A stretch of DNA of 64,000 nt from Protula sp. h YS-2021 (Eukaryota; Annelida; Polychaeta; Sabellida; Serpulidae): the NCBI GenBank assembly GCA_949752745.1, contig OX457029.1, positions 9,153,511 through 9,217,510 of the forward strand, in the 5' to 3' direction. Below are positions 8,733-16,913 of the stretch, piece after piece. The notes under the pieces were generated by a model that saw only the letters and a program-made list of their open reading frames with translations, did no database searches and was not told the DNA's origin. Made by a program: the position numbers and the translations under genes. Every line of letters begins with the position of its first letter. Positions within the stretch are counted from its first letter, which is position 1.

Positions 8733-9089
8733 ATGGAACGTGAAAGTCGTAAGAGATCTGCAATTGATATGGATACTCTTGCAGATACAGTTAAAGACTT
8801 AAAAGTGAAAAATCCTACCACTACCATCAAGAAATTGAAAGTGGAGACGGTGCCAACACCACAGTCGTGGGATGGAATGCTTTCTCTAGGAAATGGAAAG
8901 TATATCAAGATTATGAAACAAAGCAATGAAGGAGTGGTAAACATTCGCAAGTACCTGAGAGATGAGGGGACTGGAAAAAACCGTCCAACGAAAAAGGGAA
9001 TTTTGCTGACAATACCTGAATGGAAAATGCTGAAGAAGCAAGTGAAAGAAGTGGATAAAAGGCTTCGTAGACAAGAAGGTGGCTCATAA
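8733..9089 (+). CDS. PC4/SUB1-like ssDNA-binding protein
   Basis: 118 aa. A basic, lysine-rich N-terminal half precedes a PC4-like domain (about residues 48-112): SLGNGKYIKI, then VNIRKYL, then KKGILLT, then a tryptophan and a KLKKQVKE-type helix. PC4/SUB1 is a transcription coactivator that binds single-stranded DNA; in a replicating polinton it could act as an ssDNA-binding or late-transcription factor (inference). It starts 57 nt after the polymerase stop and is the first of four small genes in tandem. A decayed homologue lies at 27245-27620. Confidence 0.75.
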   Translation: MERESRKRSAIDMDTLADTVKDLKVKNPTTTIKKLKVETVPTPQSWDGMLSLGNGKYIKIMKQSNEGVVNIRKYLRDEGTGKNRPTKKGILLTIPEWKMLKKQVKEVDKRLRRQEGGS

Positions 9090-9101
9090 CAAGGTAAAAA
9101 C

Positions 9102-9472
9102 ATGAATGCACTCATGCTGAACGGTGGTGTTTACCTTACTGTAAATGAGAGGAATGAAGTGATACTACATTCTAAGACAAGTTATCATCGGTTTAAACCT
9201 GAAGTGTGGAAAGACTTTAAAAACATACCACTTGAACCTGCGTTTAAACGTAGACTTGAAAATAAAGTGGAAGTGACGGTAGCTGAATATGATTCTAACA
9301 TACGTGTAGAAATCTGTAGAAATCTTTTACAGGATTATCCAAAGGATTATAAGGAGTTGTGCCAGATACACCATATACAGATTTGATCCTCTTTGATATC
9401 AAGAACTGGCGCGCAGTCTTACGATTCCTAGAAGCTATACAACATCCACTCTTCACCATCTTGCGAGCATAA
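9102..9472 (+). CDS. PC4-related small protein, frameshifted
   Basis: The frame from ATG 9102 runs 94 codons to a stop at 9384-9386. Homology to the neighbouring genes continues in another frame: the LILFDIKNWRAVLRFLEAI segment (about 9381-9440) matches the YITLNTVEWYALLQAL and YINLDWYEWHVFIDVL ends of its neighbours. I infer a one-base frameshift around 9355-9365, with the original stop at 9470-9472. The fold is probably a diverged PC4-like sheet plus helix. Function unknown. Confidence 0.6.
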
Positions 9473-9503
9473 AAACGTCTTTGCAGACTGACTGTTGAAC
9501 GAG

Positions 9504-9845
9504 ATGGAAGACTTTTTATCGGAATATAAACCAATTACGCATGGATTCTCATATCTGAGAAACGAATATGATGACATTGTGCTAAGACATTTTGGAAAGT
9601 ATATCATTCTATCAACTGACGAACAATCTGTGTTGAAAGACCATCTAGAGAAGTTCAGGATACCTGGCTTTCTCCTGACAGTCTCAAATGAATTAGAAGT
9701 GCGTGTGACTGAGAACTGCTTAGACGTGTTTGTACAATTTCGTCAATATGACGAGCTTACAAAATGCTACGACTACATCACCCTCAACACAGTGGAATGG
9801 TACGCTCTGTTACAAGCATTGGATTGGACAGAACCTAACGCTTGA
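9504..9845 (+). CDS. PC4-related small protein with two half-repeats
   Basis: 113 aa from ATG 9504. Two similar segments are visible, DIVLRHFGKYIILSTDE-QSVLKDHLEKF and LEVRV-DVFVQF-YDYITLNTVEWYALLQAL, each strands followed by a helix as in PC4. The decayed polinton keeps both halves (27690-27930), which shows the protein was conserved in the family. Its last 98 bases overlap the next gene in another frame if that gene starts at 9748. The role is not known. Confidence 0.65.
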   Translation: MEDFLSEYKPITHGFSYLRNEYDDIVLRHFGKYIILSTDEQSVLKDHLEKFRIPGFLLTVSNELEVRVTENCLDVFVQFRQYDELTKCYDYITLNTVEWYALLQALDWTEPNA

Positions 9846-10128
9846 ATTCAAAGAGGAAGGAGTGCAACTCATGCGAGGCACCAAGTTCATTGAACTGACG
9901 CATCCCATGTGTGTTATGGTGATGAACATTGATATGAATGATCATGGATATGAACTGAAACTGTCTGAACATGAAGATGTTAAAATAATAAAGTTTGGTA
10001 GTGGACAGTGTTATGCTAGTTTTCATAGCATTTACAAACGTGGATGTAATGTCTATGATACATATATTAATTTAGATTGGTATGAATGGCATGTGTTTAT
10101 TGATGTATTGAATGTATTTGTAAAATAA
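9748..10128 (+). CDS. PC4-related small protein, last gene of the + block
   Basis: Up to 126 aa from ATG 9748, or 85 aa from ATG 9871. The similarity to the decayed copy (LKLSF, then VQLIRG) begins before the second ATG, and the first ATG is preserved in that copy, which favours 9748. The C-terminal half has CYASFHSIYKRG followed by YINLDWYEWHVFIDVL, closely matched by the middle of the protein at 16914-17534. The stop codon overlaps an AATAAA. Function unknown; PC4-like fold inferred. Confidence 0.6.
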   Translation: MTSLQNATTTSPSTQWNGTLCYKHWIGQNLTLEFKEEGVQLMRGTKFIELTHPMCVMVMNIDMNDHGYELKLSEHEDVKIIKFGSGQCYASFHSIYKRGCNVYDTYINLDWYEWHVFIDVLNVFVK

Positions 10129-10173
10129 AAATTCAATGTAAAATAATTGTGAAATGTAAATAATGTATAACAC

Positions 10174-10211
10174 AATAAAAAAGAATGTTGTATAAAACTG
10201 TCTTGTTTATT
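10174..10211. terminator. Back-to-back poly(A) signals of convergent blocks
   Basis: AATAAA on the plus strand at 10174-10179 and AATAAA on the minus strand at 10206-10211 face each other in the only AT-rich gap between the converging gene blocks. So the central genes appear to use ordinary polyadenylation, unlike the genes with histone-like stem-loops. Confidence 0.65.
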
Positions 10212-10277
10212 TACAATATTCATAATACAATTCACAATTACCAACAACTTAACTAATGCAACTTAACTAATACAACA

Positions 10278-10715
10278 TCAATAAAATAATGGTTTATAAT
10301 GTCTATATACAAAATCCTTTACAACAAAATCACCATCACTTCTTCTTAATACATCAATGATTTCAAAAGGACTATGTCCTCGAGCTCTTTGAATTATATA
10401 ATACACACAATAAAATCCACATGTAGAGGATATCGGTGTTTGTAATGGAACTGAATTATAAATGAAATTAAACTTTAAAAACTTGTTCAAACGACTGTCT
10501 ATAGGTAAAAGTCCATAAGAGTCAAAATATTCTGCAGGGTCTTCATCATAATATACTGCCACCCAATGCTCTCCTGGCTCATCATGATCGTCTGTGTTGA
10601 TGACATAGGCACCACGTTGTAAAGATGGTAACTGGTCCATGGCAAACACGCCTTGAAACAAGTCTTTTGTCGTGGCATCATGGGATAGGATGGCTTCTAT
10701 CTGCTTCGTGTTCAT
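10278..10715 (-). CDS. Adenain-like cysteine protease
   Basis: 145 aa. Motifs of the adenovirus-type maturation protease (Ulp1-like clan) are in order: GEHWVAVYY (catalytic His), EYFDSYG (catalytic Asp), then LQTPISSTCGFYC (oxyanion Gln and nucleophile Cys). In viruses of this lineage the enzyme cleaves capsid and core precursors during maturation. It overlaps the capsid gene by 4 bases (ATGA). Length is a little shorter than adenovirus adenain, as usual for polintons. The triad appears intact. Remnants of a homologue lie at 28720-29150. Confidence 0.9.
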   Translation of the reverse strand: MNTKQIEAILSHDATTKDLFQGVFAMDQLPSLQRGAYVINTDDHDEPGEHWVAVYYDEDPAEYFDSYGLLPIDSRLNKFLKFNFIYNSVPLQTPISSTCGFYCVYYIIQRARGHSPFEIIDVLRRSDGDFVVKDFVYRHYKPLFY

Positions 10716-12085
10716 GACTGGTAGTCGAATTGAATGCTACGATTTGCACTTATTTCAACAATGTTATCAAATTCAGCATACACTATAACATTAACTGTAT
10801 TTTGCAAGGCACCAGCAAAATTCATTTCTAGTCTCAAATTTCCATGTTTGATAAGGGCATAATGATCAGCACCATCATAATCAGGTGTTAAGTCGAAAGA
10901 AAACAAAGAATAACCTCTAGGCCAATCTTCCCGTTTTATAATGACACTTTTCTCACCATCCAATCTATCAAAAGATTTGTAAAGAGTTTCAAAAGCATCA
11001 AGATATTTGCCTTGATTTATATCAAGCTTGAGAGGTTTGGATAGGACTGGTTCACCATCAGAGTAAAGCTGCATAAAGTTAAGATTAAAATGTTCAAAAT
11101 TGTATGGATTTCTCAATACTGTTCCAGCAAAGGATTCATTATGGACCATTCCAATGACAATACGCTTTGGTAATTGGCCTAAAAAGATGCTATCTTTCAC
11201 AAAAGATTGAAATCCAGTTGGAATAGCTAAAACTTTACATTCTTTTCTATTAACAATAAACTTAGCAGGACTTTTCATCAATGCATCTGCATGTCCCAAC
11301 TGAATACCTGGACTAACCCTCACTTTGCGAATGGTTAAAAACGCTTCTCTCACTTCTACTTTAAAACCATTATTTGCAGCCATTAATACATATCCATCTT
11401 TTTGTCTATGTAAACGTAATTTCATACTAACACCATTGGGAAGATAACGATCCTGCTCAAACAAATCTACCCTTAAACCGCCTGTAAGCATAAACTCACG
11501 GCTTAGACGTGTATACAAATAGCGATTATGTAAACCATTATTTCCTGTTTCAGCTATATCACCACCTTCAATATTTACATGAAAACCTGATACATATCTT
11601 TCATGATTAGGTCTTTTCACCTCATGAGTATTCATTGACCCGGCAGTATCTTTATAGATGAGACGCATAGAGCGCTCAGAATTGAGACTTTCTTCCGAGT
11701 CATGAATGAGATGAGATATGATGCTGGTATAACCATGGGTATTGTTACTATGTGATATCAAACGATCATTTAGAAATAATTCAATATTGGACCATAACCC
11801 ATTAAACAAATCATTGATACATGACACGTTATCATCTACACCACACAGTGTTCCATCAGCCTTGACAATGCGACATACAATATGGAGTTTACTGTTCTTT
11901 AAATCTAGATATTCTTCTGTACTCGCAGGAATGTAGAATTCTATTGGAGCACCCTCTCTAATGGTAGTCATTGGTTGATAGTCTACATTATAACTTTTTT
12001 CTACAGCAGTTTGCGTTGGTGGTATGTGAAACCATTCTAATGGAGAAAGGCTACATTCACAAGAATGATTATGAATTAAAGACAT
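10712..12085 (-). CDS. Major capsid protein, double jelly roll
   Basis: 457 aa, the right size for the polinton/adintovirus hexon-like capsid protein. Recognised from family features such as the N-terminal EFYIPASTEEYLDL segment, SNIELFLND, YTSIISHL and the C-terminal SYSLFSFDLTPD-like region (here YSLFSFDLTPDYDG). It would form the trimeric capsomers of a virion. The frame is uninterrupted. The start (12083-12085) lies 2 bases after the stop of the next upstream gene, and the end overlaps the protease start, so the block looks co-transcribed. A decayed copy spans 29150-29900. Confidence 0.9.
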   Translation of the reverse strand: MSLIHNHSCECSLSPLEWFHIPPTQTAVEKSYNVDYQPMTTIREGAPIEFYIPASTEEYLDLKNSKLHIVCRIVKADGTLCGVDDNVSCINDLFNGLWSNIELFLNDRLISHSNNTHGYTSIISHLIHDSEESLNSERSMRLIYKDTAGSMNTHEVKRPNHERYVSGFHVNIEGGDIAETGNNGLHNRYLYTRLSREFMLTGGLRVDLFEQDRYLPNGVSMKLRLHRQKDGYVLMAANNGFKVEVREAFLTIRKVRVSPGIQLGHADALMKSPAKFIVNRKECKVLAIPTGFQSFVKDSIFLGQLPKRIVIGMVHNESFAGTVLRNPYNFEHFNLNFMQLYSDGEPVLSKPLKLDINQGKYLDAFETLYKSFDRLDGEKSVIIKREDWPRGYSLFSFDLTPDYDGADHYALIKHGNLRLEMNFAGALQNTVNVIVYAEFDNIVEISANRSIQFDYQS

Positions 12086-12087
12086 GA

Positions 12088-12444
12088 TTAAAAAATATCT
12101 TTCTTATGTTTTTTTGATGTTATCCGTTTAGCTACCTTTCGCCTTCTGACACCTTTTGCTCGTTTCGGTCTCTTTTGTCCTCGTAACCCACCACCAAACA
12201 TACGTTGTGCTACTCGACCTGTAACATCTTTCGCAATATCTTTTGCAGCCCTTTTAAGATGTGGTGCAACGATTTTAGCCCCTGTCTTAAGCAGTGGAAT
12301 AGCTTTTCGAGCCAATGATCCCAGTATTGAACCAATACCATCTCCATATTGTATTCGCGCTCCTTTAAATCCTGGTAATTCTCCACCCACTTGGCGAAGA
12401 AAATGGTCGCGATATATAGATGGATTGTGTGTGTATGCTTTCAT
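12088..12444 (-). CDS. pVI/pX-like basic core protein
   Basis: 118 aa. N-terminal GGELPGFKGARIQYGDGIGS, then a glycine/alanine-rich amphipathic segment (GSILGSLARKAIPLLKTGAK), then a strongly basic C-terminus rich in Arg and Lys. This matches the small core/minor capsid proteins of adenovirus-like elements: a membrane-active or DNA-condensing polypeptide usually cut by the protease (the GG next to residue 21 is a possible processing site, inferred). It overlaps the penton gene by 4 bases and sits between penton and major capsid genes, as in other polintons. Confidence 0.75.
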   Translation of the reverse strand: MKAYTHNPSIYRDHFLRQVGGELPGFKGARIQYGDGIGSILGSLARKAIPLLKTGAKIVAPHLKRAAKDIAKDVTGRVAQRMFGGGLRGQKRPKRAKGVRRRKVAKRITSKKHKKDIF

Positions 12445-13205
12445 AATGCTTTTGGTCGAAAATGAAGTTTACAGATCACCTTTCCAGTTTGAAATGGAAC
12501 ATTATAGCCTGTGTCGTCCTTAATATTCATTTCTATCACGTCAAATTTGGATGTGTTTACAGGAACATAATGAGGTTCTCCATAAGTTTTCATGATAATG
12601 TCTCCATCATGTCCTTGTATTCCAACAGAACGTAGCAAAGGGACATAATAATCACCAACAACTTGTGGCTCACAAATACTACAGTATACATAAAGTGTAT
12701 AAAATCCCTGTTTCACATCAGCTTTATGTTCAGCTGTGCACGTTTCAGTATACCATTGATCTGGAATAAATCCTAAAATCTCAGCTAATCCAGTGGAGAA
12801 TAACACTTCAAAGCCATATTTTAGAAATAGAAAAACACGTCGTCTAATTTTATCATACTTTATCTGAATAGCTTCCTTAAGGTCATCTTTCATAGAATTA
12901 GTTGCTTCTTTATTGACTGCTTGACATATCTCTTGTATGGATCTGTAGTAACCATAAGGAATATTGATTGTGTCAAGAACAACATTATTCAGTGGTTGTT
13001 GTCGATACTGAATAGAATAGTCCATTCCATGTCTCATGGTTGTCCATGTATGTGGATATTGAATTTCAGCTAAAGCCACTTCATATATTCCGTTTAGATA
13101 GATGGTTCGAGGCATACGAATTTGATAATTCGAAGTCTTGTTGTTGGGATAATAGTTCATACTAGCATTGCTGGGTAAAGTAATGTAAAAACTTGTTGAC
13201 TCCAT
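12441..13205 (-). CDS. Penton-like minor capsid protein
   Basis: 254 aa. Begins with a conserved pattern of the family: SFYITLPSNAS, NKTSNYQIRMPRTIYLNG and YEVALAEIQYPHTW. The single-jelly-roll penton protein occupies the fivefold vertices in polinton and adintovirus models. A TATA-like GTATATAC lies about 35-40 bases upstream on the minus strand, so this may be the first gene of its own transcript. The stop overlaps the next start (ATGA). A decayed copy is at 30060-30805. Confidence 0.85.
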   Translation of the reverse strand: MESTSFYITLPSNASMNYYPNNKTSNYQIRMPRTIYLNGIYEVALAEIQYPHTWTTMRHGMDYSIQYRQQPLNNVVLDTINIPYGYYRSIQEICQAVNKEATNSMKDDLKEAIQIKYDKIRRRVFLFLKYGFEVLFSTGLAEILGFIPDQWYTETCTAEHKADVKQGFYTLYVYCSICEPQVVGDYYVPLLRSVGIQGHDGDIIMKTYGEPHYVPVNTSKFDVIEMNIKDDTGYNVPFQTGKVICKLHFRPKAL

Positions 13206-13255
13206 GGCAGCTAAATCGTTTATGTGATGTAGACTAGATGTGTATATACATTACT

Positions 13256-13456
13256 TCATGTTTGACACTCTTCATCTACATTGCTGTCTACATTATTGTC
13301 TAAATTGCTATCTACATGATCTAAATTGGTATCTACTACTTCTCCCTGACAACAAGCACTAACACACCTAATTTTTACAGGAATAGTATTTTTATTTCCA
13401 TTTTCTTTACAACAACAACACCATAGCTCTTTAATCCATGTTAAAAAGTTTCCCAT
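13256..13456 (-). CDS. Small acylated membrane-anchor protein (predicted)
   Basis: 66 aa. It begins MGNFLTW, a good N-myristoylation signal (Gly2, Thr6), followed at residues 13-16 by four consecutive cysteines, a typical palmitoylation cluster. The C-terminal half is acidic, with four repeats of a VD-S/N-N-LD type. No transmembrane segment is seen, so attachment would be by lipid. It overlaps the next upstream gene by 16 bases. Part of it is still recognisable in the decayed copy (30945-31050). Virion or membrane targeting is inference. Confidence 0.6.
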   Translation of the reverse strand: MGNFLTWIKELWCCCCKENGNKNTIPVKIRCVSACCQGEVVDTNLDHVDSNLDNNVDSNVDEECQT

Positions 13457-14031
13457 CCTTCTGGAAACAATCTTTGTTGACGCTGTTGTTGCTCTTTTGT
13501 AATATCTTCACGAGTTGTCTTTTTGCCAAAAACAGTTTTTGGAATATTAGCGTCTACAATTTCCTCAATAAACTGCTTCCAACCACGCGGTGGTTCTCGT
13601 CGTTCTTTTCTTTTTGTAGCAACCAATGCTTCTTTCAACAAATCAATAATGTTAGAATTTGTAATGACAGTACCTGTTTTTAAAACAAGTTCATTTTTAT
13701 CTGTCCATCTCGTACCATATTTCTTAAGTTCTGCTAGAAGTTGTGTTAGTTTTACATGATAAATAGGTTGAAAATGACTTAGAAACTGTTGGGACTTTTC
13801 TGATTTTTCTGCTTTGGATGATGTAACAGACTTTTGTCGTTGTTGTTGTGATTGAATTGTTCGTAAATGACGTCCAAGCACTTGAGACATTTCTATTGCT
13901 TTTTCACGAGTTCGTTTCCCACGTAAAAGTTTATTCACTTTCGTTTTGATTTCAACATCTTTTCCCTTCTTTTCTAACAACATTTTATATTCATATTCAG
14001 GAATGAGAACCATTTTCAAAGTATGTTTCAT
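13441..14031 (-). CDS. Conserved polinton late protein of unknown function
   Basis: 196 aa, rich in Lys, Arg and Gln, with predicted coiled-coil character in the N-terminal 110 residues. Begins MKHTLKMVLIPEYEYKMLLE; a second conserved block is NSNIIDLLKEAL and a third PPRGWKQFIEEIVDANIP. The same blocks persist in the decayed copy (31040-31610), so the protein is a regular member of this polinton family. It could be a scaffold or core component; nothing in it identifies an enzyme. It overlaps the genes on both sides. Confidence 0.7.
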   Translation of the reverse strand: MKHTLKMVLIPEYEYKMLLEKKGKDVEIKTKVNKLLRGKRTREKAIEMSQVLGRHLRTIQSQQQRQKSVTSSKAEKSEKSQQFLSHFQPIYHVKLTQLLAELKKYGTRWTDKNELVLKTGTVITNSNIIDLLKEALVATKRKERREPPRGWKQFIEEIVDANIPKTVFGKKTTREDITKEQQQRQQRLFPEGWETF

Positions 14032-14354
14032 TTTAACAGCAACTGAGCTAACAAGGGTAATGCAAATTTAGCAATAGCTCCAATAAATCCTCCTTTCTGA
14101 TTAACCAACTTCTTTTTTCTTCGAAGTGATATCTTCTTATTAGCCAGTGTACGCAGGGTATGACGTTCACGCTTGAATAACTTATACCTTTTTGAGCTTA
14201 AGGGTAAATGCCCTCGCAATATATTCAAACAAATTTCAAACAAGCTAGTTAATTCCTCCTTAGTAGCTTGTTGTAGCAAGGATTTACGTCGTGTAGGCCC
14301 GCTGCGTGCGAGCAAGTGAAGAAAAGGTTGATTCGCTTGAATACGTTTAGACAT
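14028..14354 (-). CDS. Small basic conserved polinton protein
   Basis: 108 aa. N-terminal helical half (HLLARSGPTRRKSLLQQATKEEL and a following NILRGHLPLS), a very basic middle, then KKLVNQKGG and a hydrophobic C-terminus of about 18 residues (FIGAIAKFALPLLAQLLL), which could be a membrane-active or amphipathic helix. This pattern is common next to the packaging ATPase in polintons, but its function is unknown. Overlaps neighbours by 4 and 8 bases. Confidence 0.7.
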   Translation of the reverse strand: MSKRIQANQPFLHLLARSGPTRRKSLLQQATKEELTSLFEICLNILRGHLPLSSKRYKLFKRERHTLRTLANKKISLRRKKKLVNQKGGFIGAIAKFALPLLAQLLLK

Positions 14355-15006
14355 CTTGGCTGCGAATGGTCAAGTGACTTGGTTCTTGTTCATACGCCAC
14401 CTTATCAACATAGACGTAATGTGTATCTTTTGGTAAAATGCCTGTACGAATACGTAGTTGATCATTCGTCTTCGGCTTCAAATCAATGAATAAATAGCCA
14501 TGAGGTTTGCTGGTAGCATCTTGATAGGCTTCTATGAGAAACTGAGATTTTCCAGGATACATTTGTCGCGCTAATGTACTTATTTGTTGACTGTCTCTAG
14601 GATTTTTAAACAGAATGATGTAATGTGTATTCAAACTAATATTTCGCATTTCTCTACCATGATGGAATAAATTATGCACAATAAAAATAATGCTTAGATT
14701 TTGATGACTGCTGCCAGCACTAAATAGACGTGTCATTCGCTCATCACTATGACATTTGGTCATTAAGTCATCAATGATGAGTAAGTTTGGCTTTTTCGGG
14801 TTAAAACGCTCTTCAATGTCATCTGGAATGCCTTGGTAAAATTCCACACCCTTCATTCCCTTGTATAAAGGCTGATCTGCTGCATAGAGCCATAAAATGG
14901 TTTTTGGAGAGGGTTTAATTAACTTTTGTTCTAGAATTTCTCTAACTAGAGAAGTTTTACCACTGCCTGTAGGTCCAGAGACCAAACACGTGAATGGATG
15001 CTTCAT
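14347..15006 (-). CDS. FtsK/HerA-type DNA-packaging ATPase
   Basis: 219 aa from the MKHPFTC methionine (15004-15006). Walker A GPTGSGKT (14953-14976) is near the N-terminus; Walker B NLLIIDDL follows about 70 residues later; then SIIFIVHNLFHHG, which fits the sensor region of A32-like packaging ATPases. It would pump the genome into capsids. It starts inside the last four bases of the integrase gene (ATGA). The motifs are intact, so an active product is plausible. Confidence 0.9.
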   Translation of the reverse strand: MKHPFTCLVSGPTGSGKTSLVREILEQKLIKPSPKTILWLYAADQPLYKGMKGVEFYQGIPDDIEERFNPKKPNLLIIDDLMTKCHSDERMTRLFSAGSSHQNLSIIFIVHNLFHHGREMRNISLNTHYIILFKNPRDSQQISTLARQMYPGKSQFLIEAYQDATSKPHGYLFIDLKPKTNDQLRIRTGILPKDTHYVYVDKVAYEQEPSHLTIRSQDV

Positions 15007-16103
15007 TTTCGAATATCTGTTTCTTTCACCCAACTGTTAAACTTCTTTGGCCAACCTAACCACTTCACAAATAATTCTTTAACACCTCGTCTTCTTCGTG
15101 TTTTCAAGACCTTTTCAATTCTGTAGACTGATTCAATATCTTTTGTCACTTTCTGCAGTTCTTCTTCATAAAAATGTCCGTCAATATCTTCATCTAAAAA
15201 GTCTTTCACACGATACAAGTGTATTCCTTGCTTCTTACAACGATGTGTGATAATGAAGACTTCTTGCGTCCACTTTATATGATAATCCCGTTGAAATACA
15301 TATTTCATGTGAGAAATGCGAACCTGATCACCAATTTTAAATTTGTAGGGTTTTTTCTTCTTTGGTTTTAATTTCAATTTGTCTACATACATATACTTCC
15401 ACACTTTCGATTCGTTGTCTTTACGAATATCTGCAGGAGCATACTTATTAGGGAGGGAGCCATGAGGTCTATGGTTGTAATTATACACTAAGTCTGGAAG
15501 GATGTCCATATATCGATACGTTTGATTATGTAGGAAATATCGATACATCATTCCCTTTAGAGTACGAATGACTCTCTCAGCAAAGTTGGCTTTGGTTTCA
15601 TTCTTTGTCGTATAGGCATGTATTCCCTCCTTCTTCATAAATGCTTTTACCCATCTGTTTTTAAATTCAGTTCCTTTGTCTGACCTTAGAGTTCGTGGTC
15701 TTCGTTGTGTTTCTTGAAAAATCTTTTGAAAGGCTTCTATGACACTCGTATGTGATTTATTAGGCATTGGCTGCACCCATAAATATTTGGAAAACACATC
15801 AATGACAACCAATAAAAAGTGGGTATCATCATTATAGGAAGCTATGTTTCCCATGTCAGCTAAATCAATATCCCACATGTCATCAATTCCACGTGTAATG
15901 ACACGTTGCCTTTTAAACCTATATTTTACAGGTTGTAGTAAACTGAAGGCATCTTGATCCTGTAACCATTTCTTCACTTGTGAATGAGTGACTGGCTGAT
16001 CATGTTTTTTTAATATGTGATAAAGTTTGTAAGGACCAGCAAATGCCCCGAGTTGACCAGGTTTAAAGTAAATATTGGTTAAGTAGTCTTTCCACGTCGA
16101 CAT
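15003..16103 (-). CDS. Retrovirus-like integrase with chromodomain
   Basis: 366 aa. The rve core shows the acidic triad: WDIDLADMGN (first Asp), TLRSDKGTEFKN (second Asp) and NFAERVIRTLKG (Glu). The C-terminal 50 residues form a chromodomain-like segment, YRIEKVLKTR and VKWLGWPKKFNSWV, which usually directs integration through histone marks. It makes the 6-bp staggered cut seen as GCTTTT around this element. First gene of the long minus-strand block; the stop overlaps the ATPase start. A decayed copy is at 32500-33050. Confidence 0.92.
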   Translation of the reverse strand: MSTWKDYLTNIYFKPGQLGAFAGPYKLYHILKKHDQPVTHSQVKKWLQDQDAFSLLQPVKYRFKRQRVITRGIDDMWDIDLADMGNIASYNDDTHFLLVVIDVFSKYLWVQPMPNKSHTSVIEAFQKIFQETQRRPRTLRSDKGTEFKNRWVKAFMKKEGIHAYTTKNETKANFAERVIRTLKGMMYRYFLHNQTYRYMDILPDLVYNYNHRPHGSLPNKYAPADIRKDNESKVWKYMYVDKLKLKPKKKKPYKFKIGDQVRISHMKYVFQRDYHIKWTQEVFIITHRCKKQGIHLYRVKDFLDEDIDGHFYEEELQKVTKDIESVYRIEKVLKTRRRRGVKELFVKWLGWPKKFNSWVKETDIRK

Positions 16104-16229
16104 GTTAACACTAAATGATCAACACTTGTTAACATATCTTGCATTTTATTTTATCAACGCATCTAACATTTTATCAACATATCATGCATTTTATCAACAC
16201 ATCTTAAATTTTATTTTTATCAACATGTC
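16104..16229. promoter_or_regulatory. AT-rich spacer with repeated ATTTTATCAAC units
   Basis: About five copies of a CATTTTATCAACAYATCT-like unit in 110 bases, between the start of the integrase gene and the end of the accessory cluster. The minus strand contains several AATAAA/AAAATAAA words that could end the accessory transcripts, and the region must also hold the promoter of the integrase block. Confidence 0.5.
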
Positions 16230-16562
16230 TTACAAATCGAGTATTGATACAATGGTGTGAATAATTGAAGTCCATTGATCTTCAATGTATATTAACCAGC
16301 TACTTAATTCATCAAATGTGATAGCATCTACGCCATATTTTTCACAACGTTGATTTGCATTATCTAACACTTTATCTAAATGAATGTAATATTTAGCTTC
16401 ATTCCAATATGTATAGACACATGTAGAATGACACATATGTTCTGAACACTCTTCATTTTGACAAGCAGGACATACTAAACATGCAAACTTTTTTACAGCT
16501 AATAACATTTCTTCACAATATGTTTTTTGCACAATATATTGTCTCAATGTAATGTCCACCAT
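16230..16562 (-). CDS. Small Cys-rich accessory protein
   Basis: 110 aa from ATG 16560-16562. A Cys/His cluster CLVCPACQNEECSEHMCHSTC lies at about residues 32-52. The C-terminal TFDELSSWLIYI is matched by LFDEVREWLIYI at the end of the adjacent upstream protein, so the two are paralogues. Its start overlaps the upstream stop as TAATG, an arrangement that suits termination-reinitiation. Function unknown. Confidence 0.6.
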   Translation of the reverse strand: MVDITLRQYIVQKTYCEEMLLAVKKFACLVCPACQNEECSEHMCHSTCVYTYWNEAKYYIHLDKVLDNANQRCEKYGVDAITFDELSSWLIYIEDQWTSIIHTIVSILDL

Positions 16563-16849
16563 TATACTGCAATGTAGATTAACCACTCTCTCACTTCATC
16601 AAACAGTCCTGGATCAAATCGAGCGAAGTGATATGCTGCTTCCACATCAAACTCCTCAGCTCCACCAATGTTTGAAAACATACACTCTTTGATGAAATCC
16701 TCGCGTAAGTTTGGTACGTTCAACGTGGAATGAGCAAGTTCCCAATAAATGTCAAAGTGCTGCAGTTGTTGTTGAATAGATCCAAAACGTGCCAGTTCAC
16801 TTATCATGTAGTCCACATACTTGTCCTTAAAACACGTTTCTACATCCAT
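16562..16849 (-). CDS. Small accessory protein, paralogue of its neighbour
   Basis: 95 aa, acidic, largely helical by composition: FDIYWELAHSTLN, then EEFDVEAAYHFARFDPGL and LFDEVREWLIYI. A TATA-like GTTATATGG lies 12-19 bases upstream on the minus strand. The decayed polinton keeps a clear homologue (33212-33540: HLDVFWDLGHYKLN and DFDIDSALYFVR), so the gene is standard in this family. No domain is recognised. Confidence 0.6.
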   Translation of the reverse strand: MDVETCFKDKYVDYMISELARFGSIQQQLQHFDIYWELAHSTLNVPNLREDFIKECMFSNIGGAEEFDVEAAYHFARFDPGLFDEVREWLIYIAV

Positions 16850-16913
16850 CTTTCACATGTCCATATAACACGTCTGCACACTGTGGCGGCTGGTAAGCAA
16901 ATGACTCTCAGTC

